A stretch of 64,000 nt of DNA, taken from positions 186,001 through 250,000 of the forward strand of contig NZ_JAJNCX010000005.1 in NCBI RefSeq assembly GCF_021026315.1. The letters are read 5' to 3'. The notes under the pieces are model-generated. The model saw only the letters and a program-made list of their open reading frames with translations, was not told where the DNA came from and did not search any database. The position numbers were made by a program, and so were the translations under genes. Below are positions 53,532 to 63,931 of the stretch, piece by piece. Each line of letters begins with the position of its first letter. Position 1 is the stretch's first letter. The DNA comes from Rhizobium sp. C4. Lineage in GTDB: Bacteria; Pseudomonadota; Alphaproteobacteria; Rhizobiales; Rhizobiaceae.

Positions 53532-54388
53532 GCGCGCCGGCAACATCGCAGACTATTGCAAGCCATGTCACAACGCTCCCGAATGGTCAGACGCTGCGCT
53601 ATGTCGATAACGGTGCCGGCGGCCCGGTCATCGTCTTTCTGCATGGTTATACCGACAGCTGGCGCAGTTTCGAGCCTCTGTTTTCCCTGTTGCCTGCCGC
53701 GTTTCGTCTGATCGCGCCCGATCAGCGTGGGCACGGGACGTCCGGGCGCGCGGCGCGCTACAGCATCGCAGACTTCACAAGCGATGGCATTGCCTTCATC
53801 GAGCAATTGGCGGTCGGCCCCGTGCATCTGATTGGTCATTCTCTGGGGAGTATCGTTGCCCAGAGAGTTGCAGAGAAACGCCCGGATCTTCTGGCGAGCC
53901 TGACCCTGATCGGCCCGACACGGACGGCAAGGGCGCATCCCGGGCTTCTCGAGTTCCGCGAAGAGCTCAAGCAACTGGCGGATCCGGTGCCGGCCGATTT
54001 CATCGAGCAGTTTCAGTCAAGCACAACACATACACCGTTGTCGGACACGCAACTGGCGGTGTTAGTTGGCGAAAGCGCGAAGCTTGATCTGGAGACCTGG
54101 CGCGGTGCTCTCGACGGGTTGATCGAGGAGCCTTCCGACTTTCCAGCTTTGCCCGCTGACGTCGCAGTTCTCTCCTTGTGGGGAGAAGAGGACGCGATCT
54201 TCGACCGCGAGGCGCAATTGGCGCTGTCGCAGGCGGCACCCCGGCATACCGAAATAACCTATCCTGATGTCGGACACGCGCCCCATTGGGAAATTCCGTC
54301 ACGCGTCGCTGAGGACATCAGGGACTTCGTGCTGACGCATCACCGTCCAGCAAATGCTGCAAAGGGAGCTGAGAAAACCAATGCCTAA
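53528..54388 (+). CDS. Alpha/beta-fold hydrolase
   Basis: 286 residues. Catalytic triad visible: nucleophile in IGHSLGSIVAQ, acid in LSLWGEEDAIFD, His in DVGHAPHWE; oxyanion HGYTDSWRSF and DQRGHGTSG. No signal peptide, so cytoplasmic. Could be an esterase, amidase, lactonase or dehalogenase-like enzyme; the sequence does not decide. Translationally coupled to the permease (ATGA) and overlapping the TPR gene by 8 bp. Confidence 0.87.
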   Translation: MSAPATSQTIASHVTTLPNGQTLRYVDNGAGGPVIVFLHGYTDSWRSFEPLFSLLPAAFRLIAPDQRGHGTSGRAARYSIADFTSDGIAFIEQLAVGPVHLIGHSLGSIVAQRVAEKRPDLLASLTLIGPTRTARAHPGLLEFREELKQLADPVPADFIEQFQSSTTHTPLSDTQLAVLVGESAKLDLETWRGALDGLIEEPSDFPALPADVAVLSLWGEEDAIFDREAQLALSQAAPRHTEITYPDVGHAPHWEIPSRVAEDIRDFVLTHHRPANAAKGAEKTNA

Positions 54389-55715
54389 GGACGCACAGGG
54401 ACTTGTCGTAACAGGAACAGCCGGCTCGACGGATTTGCTCGATCGGGCCATCGCCGACTACTACGCCTGGAAGGGCGATCCGATTGCCCTTCTGCGGGAA
54501 GCGACGGAGCGCGATCCGGGTTTCAGCCTCGGTCACAGCGCAATCGCTTCGCTTCTGACCCTCAATGGCGTTCGCGGCGACAATCCTCTGGTGACAGAGG
54601 CGATCGCAGCCGCTGAGGCGAGCATCGGCGGGGCGACCGGCCGCGAGCGCCTTCATCTCTCCGCCGCCAAAGCCTGGGCGGGCGGGCGTATCATCGACGC
54701 CGCCGGGATCTGGGAGGATATTCTCCTCGACAATCCGACCGACGCCCTGGCTCTGCGCTTTGCCCATGACACCTATTTCTATCTCGGCCATTCCCTGAAT
54801 ATTCGCGATTCCGTCGCGCGCGTGCTGCCCGCATGGGACCAGCAGAGCGACACCTACGGCTTTGTGCTCGGCCAATATGCCTTCGGTCTGGAAGAGGCCG
54901 GCGAAACGAAGCGGGCGGAGCAGGTCGGTCTGGAGGCCATTCGCCGCAATGCGGAGGACGGCTGGGCCGTTCATGCGGTCGCCCATGTGCTGGAGACCGA
55001 AAGCCGGCAGAGCGAGGGCATTGCGTTTCTGAAAGCGTCCCAGCCGGCCTGGAGCAAGGCGCATGCGCTTTCGATCCATAATGGCTGGCATCTGGCGCTC
55101 TATCTGATCGAGGAAGGCCGGATCGCCGAGGTGCTGGCCGATTACGATCGTTACATCGCGCCCCGGCTCGCAGAGGACTCGCTTCTGGATCTGGTGGATG
55201 CCTCAGCGCTTCTCTGGCGCATCGAACTGGCGGGCGGCGATGTGGGCGATCGCTGGGGGCCGGTCGCCGCACAGTGGCTGACGCATGTCGACGACCATGT
55301 GCTGGTGTTCAATGACCTGCACATCGCCTTGGCCGTCTCGCGGGCTGGCGATCCTGCCGGCGTCGAACAGCTCCGGCATTCGCTGGACGTCTACGCCCGT
55401 GATGGACAGGGCGACAATCACGAGATCACGATCGATGTCGGTCGGCGTATTATCGATGGCGTGCTCGCCTTCGCGGAAGAAGACTATGCGCGTGCAATCG
55501 AGCGGCTTCTGCCGGTGCGCTACAAGATCATCCGCATCGGCGGCAGCCACGCGCAGCGCGACCTCCTGACGCAGACGCTGATTGTTGCGGCGGAACGCGC
55601 AGGCCAGCAGACCCTTGCTCGCGCGCTTCTCAACGAAAGGCTGGCTGTCCGGCCAACCGCCCGCACCCAAGCCGACCTTAGCCGCGTCTCAGGCGCAACT
55701 GCGTTGCACAGTTAG
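54381..55715 (+). CDS. TTC38-like tetratricopeptide protein
   Basis: 444 residues from ATG 54381. TPR38-type features: ERLHLSAAKAWAGGRIIDAAGIWEDILLDNPTDALALRFAHDTYFYLGHSLNIRDSVARVLPAW, YGFVLGQYAFGLEEAGETKRAEQVGLEAIRRNAEDGWAVHAVAHVLETESRQSEGI and HNGWHLALYLIEEGRI. Helical repeats throughout, no signal or membrane segment. The family occurs from bacteria to man (TTC38) without an assigned reaction; conserved His (AVHAVAHV, HNGWH) hint at more than scaffolding. Operon with permease and hydrolase. Confidence 0.8.
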   Translation: MPKDAQGLVVTGTAGSTDLLDRAIADYYAWKGDPIALLREATERDPGFSLGHSAIASLLTLNGVRGDNPLVTEAIAAAEASIGGATGRERLHLSAAKAWAGGRIIDAAGIWEDILLDNPTDALALRFAHDTYFYLGHSLNIRDSVARVLPAWDQQSDTYGFVLGQYAFGLEEAGETKRAEQVGLEAIRRNAEDGWAVHAVAHVLETESRQSEGIAFLKASQPAWSKAHALSIHNGWHLALYLIEEGRIAEVLADYDRYIAPRLAEDSLLDLVDASALLWRIELAGGDVGDRWGPVAAQWLTHVDDHVLVFNDLHIALAVSRAGDPAGVEQLRHSLDVYARDGQGDNHEITIDVGRRIIDGVLAFAEEDYARAIERLLPVRYKIIRIGGSHAQRDLLTQTLIVAAERAGQQTLARALLNERLAVRPTARTQADLSRVSGATALHS

Positions 55716-55838
55716 CGAGCCGCGGCGCTATCGTAAGCCTAACGGGAACGTTTGTGATGCGCTGGAGCTAAAGCATGTCTAACGGCTGAAAAGACCGGTC
55801 CGAAACGATGTGCGCTGGCGACAGATCGGAACCCTGCA

Positions 55839-57236
55839 TCACGCGTTCCCGCCGAATGCCATCTTTTGGGAATGCAGAAGCGCCAGTTCATCTGTGGCAG
55901 ATGCCGTCAACCCGCGGGCGCGGTGCAGATAGTAGGCTTCGAGCGCCGTGAGGACCGGTGACGGGCTGCCATGCGGCGCGTCCAGACAGTCGCCAAGCTC
56001 CGGCCAGTCTTTCGGCAGATGCCGGGTGATGACGAGCTGGCGCAAATGCGCTTCGAGGAAACCTTCGTATGTGGTTGCGTCAAGCATCGGGTGAGGCGCC
56101 CCTGCGGTGCCGGTTTCGGCTGCATACGCTGCGAAGGCGACATTGAAGCCGGGCGTGTCGGGCATGGACACGGTCTCGATGTCGACCGTCTCATTTTCTA
56201 CCTGAACGATGACATAGCCACCGGGATAGGCAACAGGTGACGGGACGGCGATATTGGTCAGGCCATCGAGAGTGACATGGCCAGCAACATGCATATGCCC
56301 GCTGAAATGCCAGCGCAGGCCCGCCTTTGCCAGACGCCGACCACTTTCCAGCGAGGGCATGCGGGAGAGCCATTCCGGTGTGCCGATGGCGGCAACTTCG
56401 GAGCCCTTGCCGGATAGAGCCAGCGGCAGCGCGGGATAATGTGAGAAGGCAAGCAACGTCTTACCAAGTCGCGCGGCGCGGCGCGCCACGTCCTCGATCC
56501 AGCCAGGGAGATAGGACCGTCTTGCCAGGACATGGTCCCAGGCGGCATTCGCCTCGACCTGCCAGCCGCCCTCGACCTTCGAGAAGACATTGGCATCCAG
56601 CACGAGGAGCCACAGCCCCTCCTGCGGCTCGACGAGATAGGATGCATCCGGCTGTGTGGGATCGCCCCCCGGCGGATAGCGCTCATCGAGTCCGGTCCGG
56701 TCGCCGAAAGGCGTTTCCCAGTGGAACACCTCCTTTGGCCGCACCAGACCGCAATCCGCCATCGCCTTCATGGCCTCAGCCGTCGACATGCCGCGCATGA
56801 ACGGGCTTGCGATGGCAGGTGGGGCCGCACCTTCATCGCTCGTCACGAGCGTGCGACTGCGACCCTCTCCGAGGTTCAGACGCTTGGCCTGTTCTCTCGC
56901 TGCGGGACCGAAGCAATCGTGATTGCCGAAGGTGGCAAAGAAGCGCAAGTCATGCCGAGTTTCGTAATGCGACAGGATTTCCTTCAGGGCAGCGACCGCG
57001 GCCGGCTGTCCGTCGTCGGAATAATCACCCAGCAGCACGACATCGCGCAGGCCGCGGCGGGCGATGTCGTCCAGAGTTGCGATCAGGGCGGGATAGCTCT
57101 CGTTGAACACGCGGGTGGAGGCAACCGTGTCCTCGAATGTGCGAAAGGCAAACGCACGCCCCTGTCCGTCATTGAGCCCGTAGCCGCCATGAAGATCGTG
57201 CAGATGAATATCGGCGACGACGGCAATATTCTTCAT
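55839..57236 (-). CDS. Calcineurin-like metallophosphoesterase
   Basis: 465 residues. The metallophosphatase ligand series is complete: VVADIHLHD, LLGDYSDDG, FGNHDCFG, FSHYPALP and SGHMHVAGH. The N-terminal 300 residues hold the catalytic core; the C-terminal 150 are a separate segment typical of larger secreted-type phosphatases, but no signal peptide is present. Starts on the last base of the GDPD gene (stop/start overlap). Probably removes phosphate from a product of the preceding phosphodiesterase. Confidence 0.86.
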   Translation of the reverse strand: MKNIAVVADIHLHDLHGGYGLNDGQGRAFAFRTFEDTVASTRVFNESYPALIATLDDIARRGLRDVVLLGDYSDDGQPAAVAALKEILSHYETRHDLRFFATFGNHDCFGPAAREQAKRLNLGEGRSRTLVTSDEGAAPPAIASPFMRGMSTAEAMKAMADCGLVRPKEVFHWETPFGDRTGLDERYPPGGDPTQPDASYLVEPQEGLWLLVLDANVFSKVEGGWQVEANAAWDHVLARRSYLPGWIEDVARRAARLGKTLLAFSHYPALPLALSGKGSEVAAIGTPEWLSRMPSLESGRRLAKAGLRWHFSGHMHVAGHVTLDGLTNIAVPSPVAYPGGYVIVQVENETVDIETVSMPDTPGFNVAFAAYAAETGTAGAPHPMLDATTYEGFLEAHLRQLVITRHLPKDWPELGDCLDAPHGSPSPVLTALEAYYLHRARGLTASATDELALLHSQKMAFGGNA

Positions 57237-57958
57237 CAGGCGGCGGCTCCGCGAAGTGCCCGCCGCGCCGCATCGAACATGTCCGGACGGTCGAGATTGA
57301 CATAATCGACGCCTGCCTCGGCGATCTCCTGATGGACGGCCATGTCGTCCCCGCCATAATAGACCATGACCTCAAGGCCCGCCTTGCGGCTCGCCTCGAC
57401 AATGCCCGGACGACGCATCTGATCCACGGTCATCTCGATGATCGAGGCATGATGAACTGCGCCAATCAATGATGGCGACTTCGCGATGTTGAGGGTCATC
57501 ATCTTGCGGAACTCCGGCGCGATCTCGACCAGACCGCGTCGCATCTCTTCGGAGAAGGAGAAATAGAAGGTCTCGCGCACCATGCCAAGATCGCGCACGG
57601 TCGCCACCAGCTTGGCCGGATCACAGTATTTCAGCTCAAGATAGACGCCGGCGCGACCGCGCAGATGTTCGAGATAGGCGTCGAGGCGCGGAACGACGGC
57701 GCCTTTGAACTTCGCACCAAACCAGCTTCCTGCGTCGAGCATGTCGATGTCGCGGGCAAGCGCGTGGCCGATCGGCCCCTTGCCATTGGTCGTGCGCTCG
57801 AAGGTTTCGTCATGCAGGACATAAAGCACGCCGTCGGCGCTCTCGCGCACGTCCAGCTCGATATAGTCTGCGCCCTGTTCCAGCGCGAGATCGGCGGCAG
57901 CAAAGGTGTTTTCCGGCGCGAAATGGTTTGCGCCGCGATGGGAGACGATCTTGGTCAA
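57236..57958 (-). CDS. Glycerophosphodiester phosphodiesterase (GDPD/UgpQ type)
   Basis: 240 residues from a TTG at 57958 (LTKIVSHRGANHFAPENTF..), chosen because the protein pattern starts here and AGGACA precedes it; the frame is open upstream inside the ATPase gene. GDPD motifs: SHRG, APENT, GADYIELDVRESADGVLYVLHDETFERTTNGKG, and YVNLDRPD at the end. Hydrolyses glycerophosphodiesters to glycerol-3-phosphate and an alcohol. Directly follows the importer ATPase, as ugpQ follows ugpC. Confidence 0.86.
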   Translation of the reverse strand: MTKIVSHRGANHFAPENTFAAADLALEQGADYIELDVRESADGVLYVLHDETFERTTNGKGPIGHALARDIDMLDAGSWFGAKFKGAVVPRLDAYLEHLRGRAGVYLELKYCDPAKLVATVRDLGMVRETFYFSFSEEMRRGLVEIAPEFRKMMTLNIAKSPSLIGAVHHASIIEMTVDQMRRPGIVEASRKAGLEVMVYYGGDDMAVHQEIAEAGVDYVNLDRPDMFDAARRALRGAAA

Positions 57959-57971
57959 GGGGAATGTCCTG

Positions 57972-59084
<1,113 letters not shown>

Positions 59085-59089
59085 GGCGA

Positions 59090-60154
59090 TTATCCCTTGA
59101 TGCCGCCGAAACTCATCTGCGTGATGTATTTCTGCGTGAAGGTGTAAAGGATGAGCACAGGCAGGAGGTAGACGACGCCGACGGCGGCCACCATTCCATA
59201 GTCCACGCCCATATTGTCGTGAGAGACGAAGAAGAGATAAAGGCTCATCGTCATCCGGCTCTTGTCGATCAGCAGGGTCTGGACGAAGACATATTCCTCC
59301 CAGCCCCTGAGAAAGGTGAAGGTGGCGACCGCAATCAGCCCGGCGCGCACCTGCGGCAGCACGACCATGCGAAACGCCTGTGCCCGCGTCGCGCCATCGG
59401 TCACCGCGCTCATTTCGATGTCCCACGGCACGTTGTCGAAAAAGCCCTTGAGCACGAAGATCGCGTAAGGCAGTTCGAGCGCGCTCAGCACGAGCACGAC
59501 GCCGGCAAGGCTGTTGAGCAATCCCATGTAATAAAGCTGCACGAAGACCGCGACGGTGAGGGCGAGCGCCGGAAACGCATGCAGGATCAGGAGACCGCGC
59601 AGGAATGTCTCGCGGCCGGCAAAGGCAAAGCGCGAGAGCGCATAGGCGGCGGGTGTCGCAACCAGCGTGACGATCGTGGTCTGCGCGATGGCAAACATCA
59701 GTGAGCTGCTGAGCGCCGACCAGACAGACGGCATCAGGTCGGTCCGGTTCGTCCCCGTTCCGTTGATGTCGCTGTTCCAGAGAAAACGATAGTTCACAAA
59801 GGTCAGATAGGGCGCAACGAAGAGTGCCACCAGAATGGTTATGGCAACACCGAGCACGGTCCAGGCAAGCCACACGCGCGGCATCCGCGTCGCCACAAGG
59901 CTCAGGCCCAGCGCACCAAGATAGGCCACCGCAACAATCGCGCCACTGCGCCAGAGCACCATGTGGCTGACCTTGTCGTCGGACAGCGTCAGCGATTTAA
60001 CCAGCAGCCACAGATAGGGCAGTAGGACCGGGATGGAGACGAGCGTCAGGAAGACGAGAATGAAGGCGACAAACCCCGCCCGATTGACCATTCCTCGCCG
60101 TTCCAGACGTGCCCAATCGGTGTTGGCGGGCATATGTGTTTCAGCCACAGCCAT
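59090..60154 (-). CDS. Carbohydrate-type ABC permease (MalG/UgpE class)
   Basis: 354 residues from ATG 60154, inside the stop of the preceding permease gene (ATGA). Membrane segments at both ends with an extended periplasmic loop (FVNYRFLWNSDINGTGTNRTDLMPSVWSALSSSLMFAIAQTT), and the EAA motif EMSAVTDGATRAQAFRMVVLPQVRAGLIAVATF. The central insertion makes it longer than the usual 280 residues of this class. Confidence 0.86.
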   Translation of the reverse strand: MAVAETHMPANTDWARLERRGMVNRAGFVAFILVFLTLVSIPVLLPYLWLLVKSLTLSDDKVSHMVLWRSGAIVAVAYLGALGLSLVATRMPRVWLAWTVLGVAITILVALFVAPYLTFVNYRFLWNSDINGTGTNRTDLMPSVWSALSSSLMFAIAQTTIVTLVATPAAYALSRFAFAGRETFLRGLLILHAFPALALTVAVFVQLYYMGLLNSLAGVVLVLSALELPYAIFVLKGFFDNVPWDIEMSAVTDGATRAQAFRMVVLPQVRAGLIAVATFTFLRGWEEYVFVQTLLIDKSRMTMSLYLFFVSHDNMGVDYGMVAAVGVVYLLPVLILYTFTQKYITQMSFGGIKG

Positions 60155-61065
60155 CACAGCACCTCGATCTTCGGTGCGGCAAAGGTCGAACGCATGTCGG
60201 TGAGCCGCCATTGCAGCAGCGTGACGACGATGCCGATCACCATCAGGCCGAGCGCCAGCGCCGCGCCATAGGCGTAAGCGCCGTTCTCGAAGGCGCGGCG
60301 ATAGATGTAGAGCGCATAGGGCGTGGAATCATAGACCGGACCGCCGCCGGTGATCAGCAGGATATATTCATAGGTCGTCATCAGCGAGAGCGCCTGATAG
60401 AGGGTGATGAAACGGATGGGCTGCGACAGGGCGGGCGCCACGACATGGCGCAGAACGCCCCATTCGCTCGCGCCATCGACGCGCGCCGCATTCGACAGAT
60501 GCGATGGGATCGAGCGCACTGCCGAAGTCAGGATCACCATGGCGAAGGATGCTCCGACGATGCCGTTTGCCAGAATGATGAGAAACAGCGGAAAGTCGTT
60601 GCGCAGATTGAGCACCGGCAAGCCGAAAGCGGATGTCACCTGCGCGAGAAGTCCTGTCGGTGTCGGATCGGCAATCCAGATCCACAAGATGCCATAGAGA
60701 ACGGCCGGGCTCATGCGCGGCAGCAGCCAAAGGCCGCGGAAGAAGCTGCCGAGCCGCTCGGGGATAGCGGTCGTCGTGATGGCCAGCAGCGCGCCGAGCC
60801 CGACATTGAAGAAGAACAAGGTGGCGCCGACATAGATCAGCGTTGTCAGGAGCACTGTCGGGATGCGCGCGTCGCGCTGAACGATCCGCTCGAAATTCAG
60901 GAGCGTGAACTTCCCGATACGCAGGTTCTCGCCCATATCCGTGAAAGCGATCACGCCATTGACGATGATCGGCCCGAGGAAGAAGACCGTTAGAAGGCCG
61001 ATTGCAGGCAGAAGATAAAGGACCGGCCTGGCTGGACGATGCGTCCGAAGGTTCGGTGTGGCCAT
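60154..61065 (-). CDS. Carbohydrate-type ABC permease (MalF/UgpA class)
   Basis: 303 residues. Begins ARPVLYLLPAIGLLTVFFLGPIIVNGVIAFTDMG, typical of UgpA-like permeases; the EAA loop is NAARVDGASEWGVLRHVVAPALSQPIRFIT, followed by EYILLITGGGPVYDSTPYALYIYRRAFENGAYAYGAALALG. Pairs with the MalG-class permease next to it. Confidence 0.88.
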   Translation of the reverse strand: MATPNLRTHRPARPVLYLLPAIGLLTVFFLGPIIVNGVIAFTDMGENLRIGKFTLLNFERIVQRDARIPTVLLTTLIYVGATLFFFNVGLGALLAITTTAIPERLGSFFRGLWLLPRMSPAVLYGILWIWIADPTPTGLLAQVTSAFGLPVLNLRNDFPLFLIILANGIVGASFAMVILTSAVRSIPSHLSNAARVDGASEWGVLRHVVAPALSQPIRFITLYQALSLMTTYEYILLITGGGPVYDSTPYALYIYRRAFENGAYAYGAALALGLMVIGIVVTLLQWRLTDMRSTFAAPKIEVL

Positions 61066-61112
61066 GAGTTGTCAATCCGGAGACGGCGAGACGCCGCAGT
61101 TTCTTGAAGAAT

Positions 61113-61139
61113 GCCGGAAGCCATCTTCTGGCTTCCGGC
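61113..61139 (-). terminator. Hairpin after the binding-protein gene
   Basis: Perfect 10-bp arms GCCGGAAGCC / GGCTTCCGGC around a 7-nt loop, between binding protein and permease genes. Lacks a good T-tract on the minus strand. Confidence 0.55.
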
Positions 61140-61173
61140 GGAAGAGCGTTTTTCTCAGCAGAAAGAGACGCGC

Positions 61174-62547
61174 TTAGTTGCTGACGGCTTCGCGGATCTC
61201 GACATCGGCGCCGAATTGCAGGCCAAGCTCGTCGGCAATGAAATCGACGGCTTGAGCGGCCGTCATCTTGCCCGTCTCGACGGCCTGCAGACCGCTGAAC
61301 AGCACCTTGTTGTAGCTGCCGAACTGGGTGTGGTTCGGGACGAACTGCGCATGCGCCATCATCGGAGACGCTGCGGAAAGCACCCAGTTCTCCTTGTATT
61401 TCGGCATGGCGGTCTGAGCGTTGCTGATGGCAGTGTGGTAGGAGGCGACATCATGTTCGGTGTTGAAATAGGGCAGCGTTGCCAGCGCAACGAGATCGGC
61501 GGCGAGATCCGCGTTCTTGCTCTTGGCGTTGACGGTGTAGAGAAGCGGATGCGAGAGGTTCGCAGGCTTGCCACCCTTTTCTGCAGCCGGCGCCGGGATC
61601 CAGCCGATCTTGTGGAAATATCCGTCCTTGTCCGTCGGCCAGGTGGCGCCGTTCTTGTCGCCCAGCTGCCAGGCCACAGCCCAGACACCCTGATGGAAGA
61701 TGAAGGCCTTTTCCTGCTTGAAGGCGCCCTGGATGGCATCCCAGCTCATCGCGGTATTGTCGGCCGGCGTGACGCCCTGACGCGCGTTGCGCTCGTACCA
61801 GCCAAGCGCCTTCAACATTTCGGCCTTGGGGAACATGAGCTTGCCGGTCTTGTCGTCCATGAACTTCACGCCATAGGACTGGAAGACCATCAGGTAGTCG
61901 ATGCCGACATTCGGACGGTGCAGCATGCCGTACTGGGCGGCCTTGCCGTCGACAACCTGCTTGGAGAGAGCGGTCAGATCATCAAGCGTGAATTCGCCCG
62001 CTTCGACCTTGGCCGGCAGGCTCTCGATGAAGGCCTCGTCCTTGCCGATCTTGCGCAGCATGTCCTTGTTGTAGAAGAACATGCGGATTTCGGCGTCCTG
62101 CGGGATGCCATAGATCTTGCCGTCCTTCGCCTTGGCGGCGGTCCACAGAACCGGCAGGATATCGGCATAGGCCCAGGGGTTTGCGGCAATCTTGCTATCC
62201 ATCGGCAGGGCATTGCCGTCCTCGGCGAACTTGCCGATCCATTCATGCGGCAGAACGTAGATGTCGGGACCCTGACCGACGGAAAATGCCTTCATGTCTT
62301 CCAGCGCCAGATCGTCCCATCCCTTGGCGGCGCTGACATTCGTCTCGACGACAATATGCTTGTCGATGCCGGCGGCCTTGAACTGGTCATTGATGATGGC
62401 GGCGGCAGCCTCGATATTGGTGACGCGGGCCGGTGCGGTCTTGTCCACAAGCGTCGAGAGCTTGATCTTGATGTCTTCGGCTTGCGCCATTCCGGCGACG
62501 AGAGCGGAAAGCGCAACGGTGGCGAAGAGGGCGAAAGTCTTGGTCAT
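61174..62547 (-). CDS. Extracellular solute-binding protein, family 1 (carbohydrate type)
   Basis: 457 residues with Sec signal (MTKTFALFATVALSALVAGMAQA). Family-1 features: ALEDMKAFSVGQGPDIYVLPHEWIGKFAEDG, KIYGIPQDAEIRMFFYNKDMLRKIG, TLDDLTALSKQVVDG, FKQEKAFIFHQGVWAVAWQLGDKNG and ALATLPYFNTEHDV. First gene of the importer operon. The downstream GDPD and phosphatase suggest a glycerophosphodiester or phosphorylated polyol, but a sugar ligand is equally possible. Confidence 0.88.
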   Translation of the reverse strand: MTKTFALFATVALSALVAGMAQAEDIKIKLSTLVDKTAPARVTNIEAAAAIINDQFKAAGIDKHIVVETNVSAAKGWDDLALEDMKAFSVGQGPDIYVLPHEWIGKFAEDGNALPMDSKIAANPWAYADILPVLWTAAKAKDGKIYGIPQDAEIRMFFYNKDMLRKIGKDEAFIESLPAKVEAGEFTLDDLTALSKQVVDGKAAQYGMLHRPNVGIDYLMVFQSYGVKFMDDKTGKLMFPKAEMLKALGWYERNARQGVTPADNTAMSWDAIQGAFKQEKAFIFHQGVWAVAWQLGDKNGATWPTDKDGYFHKIGWIPAPAAEKGGKPANLSHPLLYTVNAKSKNADLAADLVALATLPYFNTEHDVASYHTAISNAQTAMPKYKENWVLSAASPMMAHAQFVPNHTQFGSYNKVLFSGLQAVETGKMTAAQAVDFIADELGLQFGADVEIREAVSN

Positions 62548-62576
62548 GGGTGATCGATCCCGGTTGATGATTTTTC

Positions 62577-62599
62577 TTTAATTAAGTTGCTTAAATAAA
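62577..62599. promoter_or_regulatory. Inverted repeat, probable ROK operator
   Basis: TTTAATTAAG-TTG-CTTAAATAAA: 10-bp arms with one mismatch around 3 bp, in the 92-bp divergent promoter between the binding-protein gene and the ROK regulator. Confidence 0.65.
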
Positions 62600-62639
62600 A
62601 CTTTCATGACATCGGCTGTGAAATCATCGGAGCGATCGC

Positions 62640-63776
62640 ATGCTGACGAGACAGCGTCCCTTTGACGGCATCGGACGGACACAGGTGGAAATGCTGAGGC
62701 ACCTGCGAAGGAAAGGTGCTGCCTCGCGCGGCGATCTGGCGGATATCTGTGGCGTGACAGCCGCGGCTGTCAGCATGCTCGCGCGTGACCTGATCGAGCG
62801 CGGCATCGTCGTGGAAGGCGCGCGGCGGTCAGGCGCGCGCGGTGCGCCGCATGTCGATCTTATGCTTGCCGACAAGGTTGGCTACGCACTGGGCATTCAC
62901 GCCAACCGGTTCACCGCCACCCTTGTCCTGCTCGACTTTCGCGGCGCGCGTATCGATGAGCGGAGCAAGCAAGGTCCGTTCGACAGCGTTACAGATCTGA
63001 CATCGGCCATTGAAGCGCTCAAGTCCGAGCTTCTGGGCATGAACAGGATCGATGAGCGCTTGCTGATCGGCGCGGGCATTGCCATGCCCACGCGCTTCCG
63101 CCAGGGGCAGGGGTTTCTCGATCTCGCCGATGAAGTGATCGGCTGGGCCGAGGTCGACTTTGCGTCCACCCTGCAGCATGCGCTCGGCTGCCCGATCGTC
63201 ATCGAGAACGATGCCAATGCGGCGGCGATGGGCGAAGTGGCGCTGGGCAATTCCGCCGATCACGAAAACTTCGTCTATCTCTACCTCTCCGAAGGGATCG
63301 GCAGCGGCGTGATCATCAACAAGGAACTCTATCGCGGCCATACCGGCAATGCGGGGGAGGTTGGCGCATTGCGGGCGCGGGGGTTGCCCCGCCCATCCTT
63401 CGAAGATCTCGCTGCATGGTCTCTGGCGCGTGTCGGCCATATTCCCGAAGGTCGCTCCAGCGAAGAATGGAGCAGCTATTTCGACCGCCATGGCGCGGTG
63501 CTGGAAGCCTGGCTGGAGCGCGCCGGCCCTGAAACAGCAAGACTGGCCTTCATGATGGCCGCAATCCTTGCGCCAGCCGCGATCTATCTCGGCGGCACTC
63601 TGCCCTGGGTCGTGCGACACCGGCTGGCTGATTGGCTGGATTTCCGAAAATCCGACCCGTTCGCAGGTGCCCGGGTTCTTCAACCCGAAATCATTGTGCC
63701 GCAGAGTTCCGCGACCGATGCCGTGGCCTTCGGCGCGGCAGCGATGATCCTGCACGACCTCCCCGGCGCGGATTGA
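62640..63776 (+). CDS. ROK-family transcriptional regulator (NagC/XylR type) without zinc motif
   Basis: 378 residues. Winged helix (QVEMLRHLRRKGAASRGDLADICGVTAAAVSMLARDLIERGIVVEGARR), then the ROK sugar-kinase fold: VIENDANAAAMGEVALG, YLSEGIGSGVIINKELYRGHTGNAGEVGALRA. The C-x-C-G-x2-G-C zinc-binding motif of most ROK proteins is absent (GLPRPSFEDLAAW instead). Likely represses the divergent importer operon and is released by a sugar or polyol ligand. Confidence 0.86.
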   Translation: MLTRQRPFDGIGRTQVEMLRHLRRKGAASRGDLADICGVTAAAVSMLARDLIERGIVVEGARRSGARGAPHVDLMLADKVGYALGIHANRFTATLVLLDFRGARIDERSKQGPFDSVTDLTSAIEALKSELLGMNRIDERLLIGAGIAMPTRFRQGQGFLDLADEVIGWAEVDFASTLQHALGCPIVIENDANAAAMGEVALGNSADHENFVYLYLSEGIGSGVIINKELYRGHTGNAGEVGALRARGLPRPSFEDLAAWSLARVGHIPEGRSSEEWSSYFDRHGAVLEAWLERAGPETARLAFMMAAILAPAAIYLGGTLPWVVRHRLADWLDFRKSDPFAGARVLQPEIIVPQSSATDAVAFGAAAMILHDLPGAD

Positions 63777-63931
63777 TCAAGCTGTGACATGAGACCGTTG
63801 CGTCCGCAACGGCTTCCGGGCTTCTAAAGGCAGCAGCCAGCGACAGGCATGGGACGTCGCAAAAACACGACGATGATCGTCATCGACCCTACACAGTCCT
63901 CCTTCATGATCGGAATGAAGGATATTGCCGC

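Noticed and set aside
61111-62553. 480-codon plus-strand open frame
   Set aside because: Shadow of the minus-strand family-1 binding-protein gene.
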